The notes beneath the pieces are model-generated. The model saw only the letters and a list, made by a program, of their open reading frames with translations. It made no database searches and was not told the origin of the DNA. A stretch of 39,270 bases of DNA, taken from Labilithrix sp. (GTDB taxonomy: Bacteria; Myxococcota_A; Polyangia; Polyangiales; Polyangiaceae). Every line of letters begins with the position of its first letter. Within the stretch, counting starts at the first letter, position 1. Positions 28,995 to 37,036 of the stretch are shown one piece after another. Both the position numbers and the translations under genes were made by a program. The stretch spans positions 1 to 39,270 of the forward strand of contig JAHBWD010000073.1 of assembly GCA_019637175.1 (NCBI GenBank), read 5' to 3'.

Positions 28995-30314
28995 ATGGCG
29001 GACGCGTTCGTCCAGGAGGCCGACGTCGCCGAGCGCGTCGCGGTCTTGAAGGTGCGCGTCCCGGGCCGCACGTCGTTCGTCGTCGTCGGCGCGTCGCGGA
29101 GCGCGCCCGGCGCCTCGGGCGCGGGGCTCCTCTCCCAAGGCGCGCGCCAGGAGATGTGGGGCGGACGCCTCCCTCCAGGGTGCGAGCGGCAGCGCGCGCG
29201 CGAGGACGCGCTCCGCGGCGCGACGATCGTCGCCCTCGGCCCGCTCGAAGTCTTCTTCGATCAACACGGCGACGCGCGCGCTCTTCGCGTCCAAGGCGGT
29301 CGCGTCGTCGTGACCGACGCGAAGGCGCTCGATTTGCCGCGCTTCGCCGACGCGTCGGACGACGAGCGCGCCGCGCTCGAGGCGCGCGGCCTCGCGCTCG
29401 CGCGCGCGCTCGCCGAGGACGCCGTCGAGATCCATCGCGCCGAGATCGTGCGCGTCCTCGAGCGCGCCACGGCGCGTATCGATCGCCGCCGCGCGGCGAT
29501 CGGCGAAGATCTGGCGAAGATCGCGCAGGCCGATCGGCTCGCGTCGCAGGCGCAGTGGCTCGTCGCCGAGGCGGCGCGCGCGCCGCGCGGCGCGACGCGG
29601 CTCGTCGTCACCGACTGGTCGAGCGGCGAGGCCGTCCCCATGGAAGTGCCGCTCGATCCGGCGAAGGGCGCGCGCGAGCAGGTCGAGGCGATGTTCAAGC
29701 GCGCCAAGCGCCTGCGGCTCGGCGGGAAGGTCGCCGAGGAGCGCCTCCGCCAAGCCGAGGCGCAGCAGGAGGCCGTCGCCGCCGCCCTCGCGCGCGTCCG
29801 CGGCGCCGGCTCGCTCGGCGACATCGACGCGGCCGCGCGAGAAGCGAAGCGGAGCGCGCCGCGCGACGTCGCGCTCACCGCGGGAGGCGCCGCCCAGCCC
29901 GCACGCGCGAAGCCGAAGACGCGCGTCCCCTTCCGCACGTTCATCGCCCGGAGCGGCAGGAAGATCCTCGTCGGCAAAGGCGCGAAAGACAACGACGCGC
30001 TGACGCTCGACGTCGCGCGCCCCCACGATCTCTGGCTCCACGCGAAGGATCACGCGGGCGCGCACGTCGTCGTCCCGCTCGACAAAGGTCAGACGTGCGC
30101 CGGCGACGATCTCGTGGACGCCGCGCACCTCGCCGCACACTTCTCCGAAGCGCGCGACGAGAAGGGCGTCGACGTCAGCTACGTGCCGAAGCGCTACGTG
30201 CGCAAGCCGAAGGGCTCGGCGCCGGGGCTCGTCGCGATCGAGCGCGAGAAGGTGCTGCCTCTGCGGTTCGATCCGGCGCTCTTGCGGACGCTCCTCGATC
30301 GCGAAGAGACCTGA
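28995..30314 (+). CDS. Short NFACT-R (RqcH/NEMF-like) RNA-binding protein
   Basis: A 439-residue protein. The C-terminal third is a clear NFACT-R (DUF814) domain: FRTFIARSGRKILVGKGAKDND, then ARPHDLWLHAKDHAGAHVV and a GLVAIEREKVLPLRFDPALL ending. The middle (about 145-285) is a long coiled coil. The N-terminal NFACT-N domain is short and poorly conserved, about 130 residues against roughly 200 in canonical RqcH, so the protein is shorter than the usual 550-580 residues. RqcH adds alanine tails to nascent chains on obstructed 60S/50S ribosomes; whether this form keeps tRNA binding is doubtful. It ends 4 bp from the convergent TPR gene. The ATG at 28995 follows an 87-bp divergent gap. Confidence 0.85.
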   Translation: MADAFVQEADVAERVAVLKVRVPGRTSFVVVGASRSAPGASGAGLLSQGARQEMWGGRLPPGCERQRAREDALRGATIVALGPLEVFFDQHGDARALRVQGGRVVVTDAKALDLPRFADASDDERAALEARGLALARALAEDAVEIHRAEIVRVLERATARIDRRRAAIGEDLAKIAQADRLASQAQWLVAEAARAPRGATRLVVTDWSSGEAVPMEVPLDPAKGAREQVEAMFKRAKRLRLGGKVAEERLRQAEAQQEAVAAALARVRGAGSLGDIDAAAREAKRSAPRDVALTAGGAAQPARAKPKTRVPFRTFIARSGRKILVGKGAKDNDALTLDVARPHDLWLHAKDHAGAHVVVPLDKGQTCAGDDLVDAAHLAAHFSEARDEKGVDVSYVPKRYVRKPKGSAPGLVAIEREKVLPLRFDPALLRTLLDREET

Positions 30315-30318
30315 CGCT

Positions 30319-31908
30319 TCAGGGCGAAGGATCGCCCTCGGGAGGCGCGGGGCTCGTCGACGCGCCCGCCGACGAGGTCGGCGCCGGGCTCGACGCGCTC
30401 GACGCGCTCGACGCGCTCGGCTGCGAAGTCGACGTCGAAGTCGGCGCCGACGACGTCGACGCGCTCGGGTTCGCGCGCTCCTTCACGCGCTCGGGCGCGT
30501 TCGTCGGCAGCGCGAGGATCGCGCGATAGTGCCGCTGCGCGCCGTCGCGATCGCCGAGATCCCAGAGCGTGTCGGCGAGCCCGAGGAGCGCCGGGTAGTA
30601 GCTCGGGCTCGTCGCGAGCGCGCGCTCGTAGTTGGCGCGCGCGCCCGCGAGATCGCCTTGCGATCGCGCGAGCTCGGCGAGCGATCCGTGCGCCTCGGCG
30701 TTGCCCGGGTTGAGGGCGAGCGCGCGATCGAGCAGCATGCGCGCGTGCGCGGCGTCGCCGGTCTTGCGCGCGACCGCGGCGCGTTCGAGCAGCTCCGGGA
30801 GCGAGAGCTGAGAGTCTCCCACGACGCGCTTCTCTCCGGCGTCGGCGGCGGCGAGACCCGCGTCGGCGGACGCGATCGGCGATGCCGACGCCGACGCGGT
30901 CGCCGACGGCGGCGGCGTGATCTCGGGCGGCGCGCTCGTGGCGATCGGCGTCTCGGTCGTCGCGCCGGCCGGCGTCGTGGCCGCGGGCGGATCTCCGCGC
31001 ATGAAGTAGTACGCCGCGCCGCCGGCGATCAGCATCGCCGCCGCGGGCACGAGCCAGCTCCGGCCCTGCTCTTCTCGCGGCTCGGGCGCGGGCTCCGGCC
31101 TCGCGCTCCGCCGCGGACGCGGCTCGGATTCCCTCGCCTTCTTCTTCTTGGCCGACGCCGGCGTTCGCGACTTGCGCGAAGGCGGCGGCGACGACGGCGC
31201 GTCCGCCGCGGCGGCCACCGCCGCGGAGACGTCGCGCTCGCTCTCGACGTCGATCGTCGGCGGAGGAGGCGGAGGAAGATCGTGCCGCGGCGCCGGCGGC
31301 AGCGTCCGCAGCGATCCGGCGCGCGGAGGCAGCGGCGTCGGGATGCTCGAGACCGACGGCGGCGGCGGATCGCTGCCCAACGAGATCCGCGGGCTCTTCG
31401 GCAGCGGAGGCGGCGGTCCCGTCACCCGCGGAGGCGGCGGCGGGCCGGTGACGTTCGGGCGCCGCTTCGCGAGCGCCCTGCCGTCTTCCGACGCGGGCAT
31501 CACGTCTTCGTCCGGAACCTCGACGACCTCGTCGATCTTCGGCTCCTCGATCTTCCGCATCGCCGGCAGCGCCGGAAGCGGCGGCGCCTCGGCGACGAGG
31601 CTGAGCCGCGGCGGCGCCGGCGTCTCCACGAGGAGCGCGGCCGCGCTGCTCGCGCGCGGCGGAGGATCGTCTTCCGCCTCGCGCACCGGCGCGTTCCCAA
31701 CGCCCGACGGCAGACCGACGGGCCCCGACGGCGGAGGCCCCGTCGCGGTTCCGCGCGACGACATCGAGGCGAGCACGTCCTCCCATCGCGTGAAGGTGCG
31801 GACGATGCCCGCAGGATCGATCAGCGTCCACTTGCCCGGCGCGGCGGACACGAGCGGTGCGTGACCGTCTTCCCCCTCGGCAGGGTCGATCTTGGGATCG
31901 TCGCCCAT
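30319..31908 (-). CDS. TPR membrane protein with long Pro-rich region
   Basis: A 529-residue protein. Residues about 25-50 (GKWTLIDPAGIVRTFTRWEDV) form a small GYF/FHA-like N-terminal module that I cannot name firmly. A long Pro/Ala/Glu-rich, disordered segment follows (about 55-282), then one membrane helix (SWLVPAAAMLIAGGAAYYFM, 284-303). The C-terminal part has about three TPR repeats (ELLERAAVARKTGDAAHARM, ALALNPGNAEAHGSLAELAR, YERALATSPSYYPALLGLAD) and an Ala/Ser/Thr-rich tail. The N-terminus should face the cytoplasm and the TPRs the periplasm. The start at 31908 is chosen after the reading frame enters a promoter-like region upstream. Its partner is unknown. Confidence 0.8.
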   Translation of the reverse strand: MGDDPKIDPAEGEDGHAPLVSAAPGKWTLIDPAGIVRTFTRWEDVLASMSSRGTATGPPPSGPVGLPSGVGNAPVREAEDDPPPRASSAAALLVETPAPPRLSLVAEAPPLPALPAMRKIEEPKIDEVVEVPDEDVMPASEDGRALAKRRPNVTGPPPPPRVTGPPPPLPKSPRISLGSDPPPPSVSSIPTPLPPRAGSLRTLPPAPRHDLPPPPPPTIDVESERDVSAAVAAAADAPSSPPPSRKSRTPASAKKKKARESEPRPRRSARPEPAPEPREEQGRSWLVPAAAMLIAGGAAYYFMRGDPPAATTPAGATTETPIATSAPPEITPPPSATASASASPIASADAGLAAADAGEKRVVGDSQLSLPELLERAAVARKTGDAAHARMLLDRALALNPGNAEAHGSLAELARSQGDLAGARANYERALATSPSYYPALLGLADTLWDLGDRDGAQRHYRAILALPTNAPERVKERANPSASTSSAPTSTSTSQPSASSASSASSPAPTSSAGASTSPAPPEGDPSP

Positions 31909-31916
31909 GGGGGAAA

Positions 31917-31928
31917 TTGGACGTCCAA
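31917..31928. promoter_or_regulatory. 12-bp palindrome in a divergent promoter region
   Basis: TTGGACGTCCAA is a perfect 12-bp palindrome in the 80-bp gap between the divergent TPR gene (start 31908) and dynamin-like gene (start 31989). A related but imperfect copy (ACGTCCGCCAAAG) follows about 35 bp further on. It could be an operator for both genes; no family is assigned. Confidence 0.45.
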
Positions 31929-31988
31929 AGTCGGCCCAGGGGAAGCGCAAACGTCCGCCAAAGGTGATGTGGTAGACACGAGGACGCC

Positions 31989-34511
31989 ATGCGCCTCGCG
32001 GAGACCATCGCCGGCTGGCTCGGGCGCGTCGAGGTCGTGCTCGCGGGCGTCGAGGGCTATTTGCGCGACGGCGAAGAGGCGCTCGCACGGGGCGACGCGA
32101 TGCGGGCGCGGCAGCTCGCCAAGGCCATCCTGGCGCGGGTCCCGCATTCTCCGATCGGCCTCGCCCTCCTGGCCGACGCGTGTGAGGCCGCGGGCCTCGA
32201 GGCCGAGCTCGCGCTCACCCTCGAAGAGCTCGCGTCGCGGGTCGCGTCGCGGGGTGAGGTGTGGGTGCGCCTCGGTCGATCGCGCGAGCGCGTCGGCGCG
32301 CCGGCCGAGGAGACGCGCGACGCCTTCCTCCGCGCGCTCGCGGTCGCCGAGCCGGGCACCGAGGCGCGTCGCGAGGCGCTCCTCTGGCTCGCCGATCTCG
32401 ATCTGTCGAACGGCGACGGCCCGCGCGCCGAGCTCTGGCTCGAGCGCCTCGGCGATCGCAAGCACAAAGACGTCGCGCTCCGTCGCGCCGAAGCGCGCCT
32501 CTTGCAGAACGACGTCGAAGGCGCGCGCGCGGCGCTCGAAGGGCTCGACGCGGATCCGACCGACGGGCGCGCCGCGCTCTTGCGCGGCCGCGCGCTCGCG
32601 ATCGGCGGAGACGTCGCCGCGTTCCCGCTGCTCCTCCGCGCGATGGTGCTCGAGGTCCCGGGCGCGACCGAGGCGCTCGCCTCGGCGCTCGCGTGGCTGC
32701 CGACCGACGAGACCTCGCGCGCGAAGATCCGCACCGTGGTCGAGGGCCGAGGCGAGCAAGGCCTCGCGCGATGGAAGGCTGCGTTCGCCCGCGCCGAAGG
32801 AAGGCGCGACGAAGCGCGCGCGGCGCTCGTCGCCGCGGTGCGCGCCGGCGAGGGCTCGGCCGCGCGCCCGCTGCTCGACAGCGCGCTCGAGGATCGCGAT
32901 CACGCGGCGCTCTCCGTCGCCCTCGGCGCGCTCGGCGAGAGCGCTTCCGATCCCGTGGTGCGCGACGCGCGGCGCCTCCCCTCCCCCGCGCGCCTGCGCG
33001 ATCCCGGCGAGGCGGCGGCGATCCTCGACGCGCTCGCGCAGGTGGAGACGGCGCGCGCGCGCACGTGGGCCGACGAAGCGCGCATGACGGCGCTCGCGGG
33101 GTGGATCCCGCCGTCGGGCGCGCCCGGCGACTGGACGTCGCTCCTCACGCGGCTCGATCGCCACGCGCGCGCGCTCCACGCGCTCGAGTCGACGGCGAAG
33201 ATCGCCGAGCTCGCGGTCGAGCGCTCGCGCCCCGTGCGCGTCGCGATCGTGGGCGAGTTCAACGCCGGCAAGAGCACGTTCATCAACGCGGTGATGGGCG
33301 CCGACGTCGCGCCGACGGGCGTCTTGCCGACGACGGCGACGCTCCATCACCTCCGCTATGCGCCCGATCCCTTCGCGCGCATCCAGTTCTACGAGGGCGA
33401 CGTCAAGGAGCGCATCGTCCCCTCGAGCGAGCTCCGCGCGGCGCTGAAGAACAGCGACACCGGGAACGTGAAGCGCGTCGAGATCTTGATGCCGATCGCG
33501 TCGCTCACGCGCGTCGAGATCCTCGACACCCCCGGCTTCAACGCGCCCGATCAGCGCCACACCGAGGCCGCGCGATCGGCGTTCGAGGAAGCCGACGCCG
33601 CGATCTGGCTGCTCGACGCCGGTCAGCCGCTCAAGCAGAGCGAGCGCCGCATCCTCGAGGAAGCGAAGACGACGAAGCTGCCCGTGCAGATCCTCGTCAA
33701 CAAGGCCGACCGCCTGAAGCCCGACGATCTCGCGCACGTGATGAGCACGGTCGACGCTTCGCTCGTGGAGACGGGCCTGCGATCGTGGTCATCGCCCATC
33801 GCGCTCTCGGCGCGCCTCGCGCTCCAAGGCAAGCTCGGCGACGCCGGAGCGCTCGACGCGAGCGGCTGGGAGGCGGTGCAGAAGCTGCTCGACGAGCAGA
33901 TCGTCGGCCGGAGCGACGAGCTCAAGGAGCGCGGCCTGCGCCGCCGCGCGAGCCGCGTCGTCGTCGGCCTCCTCGAGCGCGCGAGGGAGCACGCCCACGA
34001 CGAGCTGGCGACGATCGAGGCCGCCCGATCGGCGGCGACCGAGCTCGCGCTCCGCGCGGCGAAGCTCGAGCGCGAGGTCGACGAGACGGCGCAGATGGTC
34101 GCGGGTGCGCTCACCGCCCCGGCCGCCGACTGGAAGCGCGATCTCGACGTCGTCGTCACCGGCCGCGACGCGGCGCAGGCCGAGGCCGATCCGGTGCTCT
34201 CGCGCTACAAGATCGATCGCGCGATGACGCGCCTCGCGGGTCCGCTCGCGAAGGTGCTCGCCTCGATCGCCGCGGCGCCTCGCGCCGGCGCGGGCGAAGA
34301 CGATCTCATGCCCTTCGTCCGCGCGGTGATCCGCACGTTCGCGGCGTCGGGCGGGCGCGCCGACGCGCTCTTGCCGCTGACGCGCAGCGCGATCGCGTCG
34401 CTCGTCGATCACTTGCTCGAGCTCGCCGCGGCTCCCCCGGAGCGAGGCCGCGCCGAGGGCCGCGTGGCCGAGCTCGAGGCGCTCGCCTCGGCGCTCGGTC
34501 TCAAGGATTGA
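31989..34511 (+). CDS. TPR-containing bacterial dynamin-like GTPase
   Basis: An 840-residue protein. Residues about 20-380 are helical with repeated 30-40-residue units (TPR-like; ALARGDAMRARQLAKAILAR, ALRRAEARLLQNDVEGARA). The GTPase domain starts near 415: G1 GEFNAGKST (about 422), G2 Thr in TTATLHH, G3 DTPG, and G4 NKAD in QILVNKADRLKPDD. The C-terminal part (about 600-840) is helical, as in bacterial dynamin-like proteins, which remodel membranes in an oligomer-dependent way. The N-terminal TPR block is unusual. It overlaps the convergent cytochrome gene by 11 bp. The ATG at 31989 has a weak GAGG upstream. Confidence 0.88.
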   Translation: MRLAETIAGWLGRVEVVLAGVEGYLRDGEEALARGDAMRARQLAKAILARVPHSPIGLALLADACEAAGLEAELALTLEELASRVASRGEVWVRLGRSRERVGAPAEETRDAFLRALAVAEPGTEARREALLWLADLDLSNGDGPRAELWLERLGDRKHKDVALRRAEARLLQNDVEGARAALEGLDADPTDGRAALLRGRALAIGGDVAAFPLLLRAMVLEVPGATEALASALAWLPTDETSRAKIRTVVEGRGEQGLARWKAAFARAEGRRDEARAALVAAVRAGEGSAARPLLDSALEDRDHAALSVALGALGESASDPVVRDARRLPSPARLRDPGEAAAILDALAQVETARARTWADEARMTALAGWIPPSGAPGDWTSLLTRLDRHARALHALESTAKIAELAVERSRPVRVAIVGEFNAGKSTFINAVMGADVAPTGVLPTTATLHHLRYAPDPFARIQFYEGDVKERIVPSSELRAALKNSDTGNVKRVEILMPIASLTRVEILDTPGFNAPDQRHTEAARSAFEEADAAIWLLDAGQPLKQSERRILEEAKTTKLPVQILVNKADRLKPDDLAHVMSTVDASLVETGLRSWSSPIALSARLALQGKLGDAGALDASGWEAVQKLLDEQIVGRSDELKERGLRRRASRVVVGLLERAREHAHDELATIEAARSAATELALRAAKLEREVDETAQMVAGALTAPAADWKRDLDVVVTGRDAAQAEADPVLSRYKIDRAMTRLAGPLAKVLASIAAAPRAGAGEDDLMPFVRAVIRTFAASGGRADALLPLTRSAIASLVDHLLELAAAPPERGRAEGRVAELEALASALGLKD

Positions 34512-34854
34512 GCTGGAGCAAGACCGCGAAGTCGCTCTTCAGGTCCGCGTCGCTGATGAGCGACTCGTCGAAGGCGGGCATGGGCCCTCCTCCGCCGCGA
34601 ACGCGCGCGATGAACGATCCCTCGTCGCGCGCACGCCCGGGCAGGCGCGGGAACGTGATCGTCGTCCCTTCGCCGCGCTCGCCGTGGCATCGGGCGCACT
34701 GCGCCACGTACGCCGCCGAGAGCGCGGGCCCCGCCTCCGGCGGCGGACGTGGACCGAGCGTGGCCGGTCCCTCGTTCACGCCCTCACACCCCGAGCCCAA
34801 GAGGAGCATCGAGGTGGCCCATGCGAAGCGGAAGCTCGTACCCATCTCTTCCAT
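34501..34854 (-). CDS. c-type cytochrome lipoprotein (small)
   Basis: A 117-residue protein. The signal peptide ends in a lipobox (SMLLLGSGCEG), then a Pro-rich spacer. The CxxCH haem motif reads CARCHGERGEG, followed by FPRLPGRARDE and a distal Met candidate (GPMPAF), so a mono-haem cytochrome c fold is plausible. It would be anchored to the periplasmic face and transfer electrons. The ATG at 34854 is used; an ATG at 34845 is as good. It is divergent from lptA. Its 3' end overlaps the dynamin-like gene by 11 bp. Confidence 0.85.
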   Translation of the reverse strand: MEEMGTSFRFAWATSMLLLGSGCEGVNEGPATLGPRPPPEAGPALSAAYVAQCARCHGERGEGTTITFPRLPGRARDEGSFIARVRGGGGPMPAFDESLISDADLKSDFAVLLQLNP

Positions 34855-34904
34855 CGCTAGCACGTACGTGACAGCCGAGGCCAGATGGGGAAAGCTATGG
34901 CGAG

Positions 34905-35414
34905 ATGACACGCTCGCCGATCCCCGTTGCGGGGCTCCGTCGGATCCTCTTCACGTGCGCGACCTTCGCCGTCGTGATCTCGACGACGTCGTTCGCGCCG
35001 CGCGAGGCCGTCGCCGATCCGCTGATCGACGTCGGCAAGGGCGACGTGAGCGTGCAGGCCGACAAGCTCGAGGTCGACGTCGCGACCGGCACGGCGATCT
35101 TGACCGGCCAGGTCGTCCTCTCGAAGGGCGACATGGCGGTGAAGTGTCCGCGCGTCGATCTCAAGTTCGACACTTCGCCGCACCTCAACTGGGCGCGGGG
35201 GTCGGGTGGTGTGGTCGCCGACGTGCGCGGTGTGCACGGCGAGGCGCCGGAGGTCGAGCTCGATCTCCGGAAGCAGGTCCTCGAGCTCCGCGGCGGCGTG
35301 AAGCTGTCGCGCGGCCAGGGATGGATCCAGGCCGACAAGGCGACGATCGAGCTCGCCACCGCGCGCGTGACGGCGACGCAGGTGAAGGGCTCGATCCCCG
35401 TGCCGAAGCCGTGA
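34905..35414 (+). CDS. LptA/OstA-like periplasmic lipopolysaccharide transport protein
   Basis: A 169-residue protein with a signal peptide (RRILFTCATFAVVISTTSFAPREAVA, cleavage near residue 38). The mature part is all beta: GDVSVQADKLEVDVATGTAI, then GQVVLSKGDMAVKCPRVDLKF, then ELRGGVKLSRGQGWIQADKATI, the repeated strand pattern of the OstA/LptA fold that bridges inner and outer membrane for LPS transport. Its stop overlaps the GTG of lptB by 4 bp (GTGA), as expected for lptA-lptB. It could also be an LptC-like protein; the overlap with lptB favours LptA. Confidence 0.8.
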   Translation: MTRSPIPVAGLRRILFTCATFAVVISTTSFAPREAVADPLIDVGKGDVSVQADKLEVDVATGTAILTGQVVLSKGDMAVKCPRVDLKFDTSPHLNWARGSGGVVADVRGVHGEAPEVELDLRKQVLELRGGVKLSRGQGWIQADKATIELATARVTATQVKGSIPVPKP

Positions 35415-36193
35415 GCGACGACGCGGTGGTCGAGGCGCGCGGCGTCCGCGTGACCGCCGGCGACAAGACGATCCTGCGAGGCGTGTCGGTCGCCGCGGCG
35501 AGCGGCGAGGTCGTCGGCGTGCTCGGCCCTTCGGGCGCGGGCAAGTCGACGCTCTTCCGCGCGCTCGTCGGCGAGATCCCGGTCGACGGCGGCGAGGTGC
35601 TCCTCTTCGGCCGCGACGTGACGCGCGAGGCGCTCTGGCAGCGCGCGCGCGAGGGCGTCTCTTACGTTCCGCAGACGCCGAGCGTGCTCTGGGATCTCTC
35701 CGTGCGCGACAACCTCCGCGTCTACCATCGCGTGGTCCACGAGACGGGCTCGCCGTGGCGATGGCGCTCCCCCGAGGCGCTGAAGCGCGAAGACGACGCG
35801 ATCGCGGCGCTCGCCTCGCGCGTCGCGCTCGACGATCGGATGGACGTCCGCGCGGGCGATCTCTCGGGCGGCGAGCGCCGTCGCCTCGAGCTCGCGCGCG
35901 CGCTGACGCGCCCGCCGAAGGTCCTCGTGTGCGACGAGCCGTTCGCCGGCGTCGATCCGCAGCAGGCGAGCCGCCTCGGCGACATGCTCCGCGATCTCGC
36001 GAACGACGGCGTCGCCGTCTTGCTCGCCGACCATCACGTGGCCGAAGCGCTCCGCGTGTGCACGCGCGCGGTGCTCCTGCTCGACGGCGAGATCGCGATC
36101 GAGGCGGATCCCGAGTCGTTCCGCGAGCACCCGACGGTCGTCGGTCGCTACCTCGGCAACTGGGGAAAGTCGCTCCCGCCGCCGTCGCTTTGA
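35411..36193 (+). CDS. lptB: LptB, ATPase of the LPS transporter
   Basis: A 260-residue ABC ATPase with all motifs: Walker A GPSGAGKST, Q-loop YVPQTPSVLWDLSV (the LptB-type YxPQxPS), signature LSGGERRRLE, Walker B VLVCDEPFAGVDP (the DEPFAGVDP of LptB) and an H-loop in LADHHV. It powers extraction of LPS from the inner membrane with LptFG. The GTG start overlaps lptA by 4 bp. No lptFG or rpoN is in the window. Confidence 0.93.
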   Translation: MSDDAVVEARGVRVTAGDKTILRGVSVAAASGEVVGVLGPSGAGKSTLFRALVGEIPVDGGEVLLFGRDVTREALWQRAREGVSYVPQTPSVLWDLSVRDNLRVYHRVVHETGSPWRWRSPEALKREDDAIAALASRVALDDRMDVRAGDLSGGERRRLELARALTRPPKVLVCDEPFAGVDPQQASRLGDMLRDLANDGVAVLLADHHVAEALRVCTRAVLLLDGEIAIEADPESFREHPTVVGRYLGNWGKSLPPPSL

Positions 36194-36266
36194 TCCCGCG
36201 TCGAGCGCCGTCGTACGCGTTGAGGCGCGCGCATCGCTCTTCACGGTTAGCCCTCAACTTGTCCAC

Positions 36267-36719
36267 ATGATCGCGATGATCGCCCCGAGAAATCGGCTTG
36301 CGGCCTCCGCGCGCGCGTGCGAGCAGACGTTCATGCTCGATCGCGTGGAGCCCCCCGAGAGCGTCGAAGACCTCGTGCGAGACTTCTGCGATTCGCCGGA
36401 GGCCGAGGCGCTCACCGACATTCGTTGGTCGGAGCACGTCGCCGATCTCGCCGCGGAGGACGGCGTGTCGATCGCGTCGCTCGACGCGCCGCGCTTCCGT
36501 CGCATCCTCTTCGAGCGCATTCCCAGCAAGGCGCGCGTCGACGCGTCGAAGGCGCGCGCGATCATCGACGAGCTCCGCGCGTTCTTCTTGTTCGTCGCCC
36601 GCGTCTTCGACGCCCCGCGCGCCGTCGCGTGCCTCAAGGTCCTCGGCGCGCGCGCCGCGCGCGAGCTCGAGCGCGCGCTCTCGGAGCACGCGCGCGCATC
36701 GATTGCATCCTGCACTTAG
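36267..36719 (+). CDS. Small helical protein, unknown, next to the CRISPR adaptation genes
   Basis: A 150-residue, almost entirely helical protein with many acidic and arginine residues, no signal peptide and no membrane segment. Characteristic stretches are ESVEDLVRDFCDSPEAEAL, RFRRILFERIPSKARVDASK and ELRAFFLFVARVFDAPRAVAC, followed by CLKVLGARAARELERALSEH. The last part loosely resembles a helical module I have seen in uncharacterised proteins, but I cannot name it. It lies between lptB and cas4-cas1, 73 bp from lptB and 309 bp from cas4-cas1, so membership in the CRISPR locus is unproven. The ATG at 36267 is used. Confidence 0.6.
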   Translation: MIAMIAPRNRLAASARACEQTFMLDRVEPPESVEDLVRDFCDSPEAEALTDIRWSEHVADLAAEDGVSIASLDAPRFRRILFERIPSKARVDASKARAIIDELRAFFLFVARVFDAPRAVACLKVLGARAARELERALSEHARASIASCT

Positions 36720-37028
36720 TTGCGCACTTCAGACCACCCCTTGCGTTCTCGGCGCGCGTGCGATCGGGGTGATTTCATGCACTTGAGCTGCCGCGGGCCT
36801 CTCCTCTAGTAGGGGCCGCCGGCGCGGTCGCTGGGCGCCTATCACGACGCGCCCGAGCCGCGCATCATCCCGAGGGAGTATTTTTCGGCGACGCTGATCT
36901 CGCCGCGCGCGAGGTTCCTTTGGGCGTCGTTGCAGCATACGTTCGATCGAGCGAGCTCACCGGGGAGGGCGTGATGCGTGAGGTTCGTTTCGAGCTTGGG
37001 GTCGCTGTTCGGACGCGGGTGATGGGTC
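36720..37028. other. Intergenic region before the cas operon
   Basis: About 310 bp, less GC-rich than the surroundings. It holds a small imperfect hairpin (GGCCTC around 36797, GGGGCC around 36813), a run of five T at about 36880-36885 after GAGGGAGTA, and the 20-codon mini-ORF described separately. On the minus strand a frame is open through most of it, but it lacks a start close to the coding-like part, so I do not call a gene. No direct repeats or spacer-like pattern and no clear promoter were seen. Confidence 0.6.
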
Positions 37029-37036
37029 GTGTCTGA
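36974..37036 (+). CDS. 20-codon leader ORF with strong Shine-Dalgarno upstream of cas4-cas1
   Basis: ATG at 36974 is preceded by GGGGAGGG 4 nt upstream, the best ribosome binding site in this stretch. The reading frame has 20 codons (MREVRFELGVAVRTRVMGRV) and stops at 37034-37036, overlapping the cas4-cas1 GTG (37029) by 8 nt in a different frame. This layout fits translational coupling of cas4-cas1 to a leader peptide. It may also be chance, because the peptide is short and unconserved as far as can be seen. Confidence 0.35.
   Translation: MREVRFELGVAVRTRVMGRV

Noticed and set aside
34861..34870. CACGTACGTG palindrome between the cytochrome and lptA genes
   Set aside because: Ten-base palindromes of this kind are frequent in GC-rich DNA, and there is no second copy or promoter context to support an operator.
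36219..36258. GTTGAGG and CCTCAAC considered as a terminator after lptB
   Set aside because: The arms are 26 nt apart with no U tract; chance pairing is likely in this composition.
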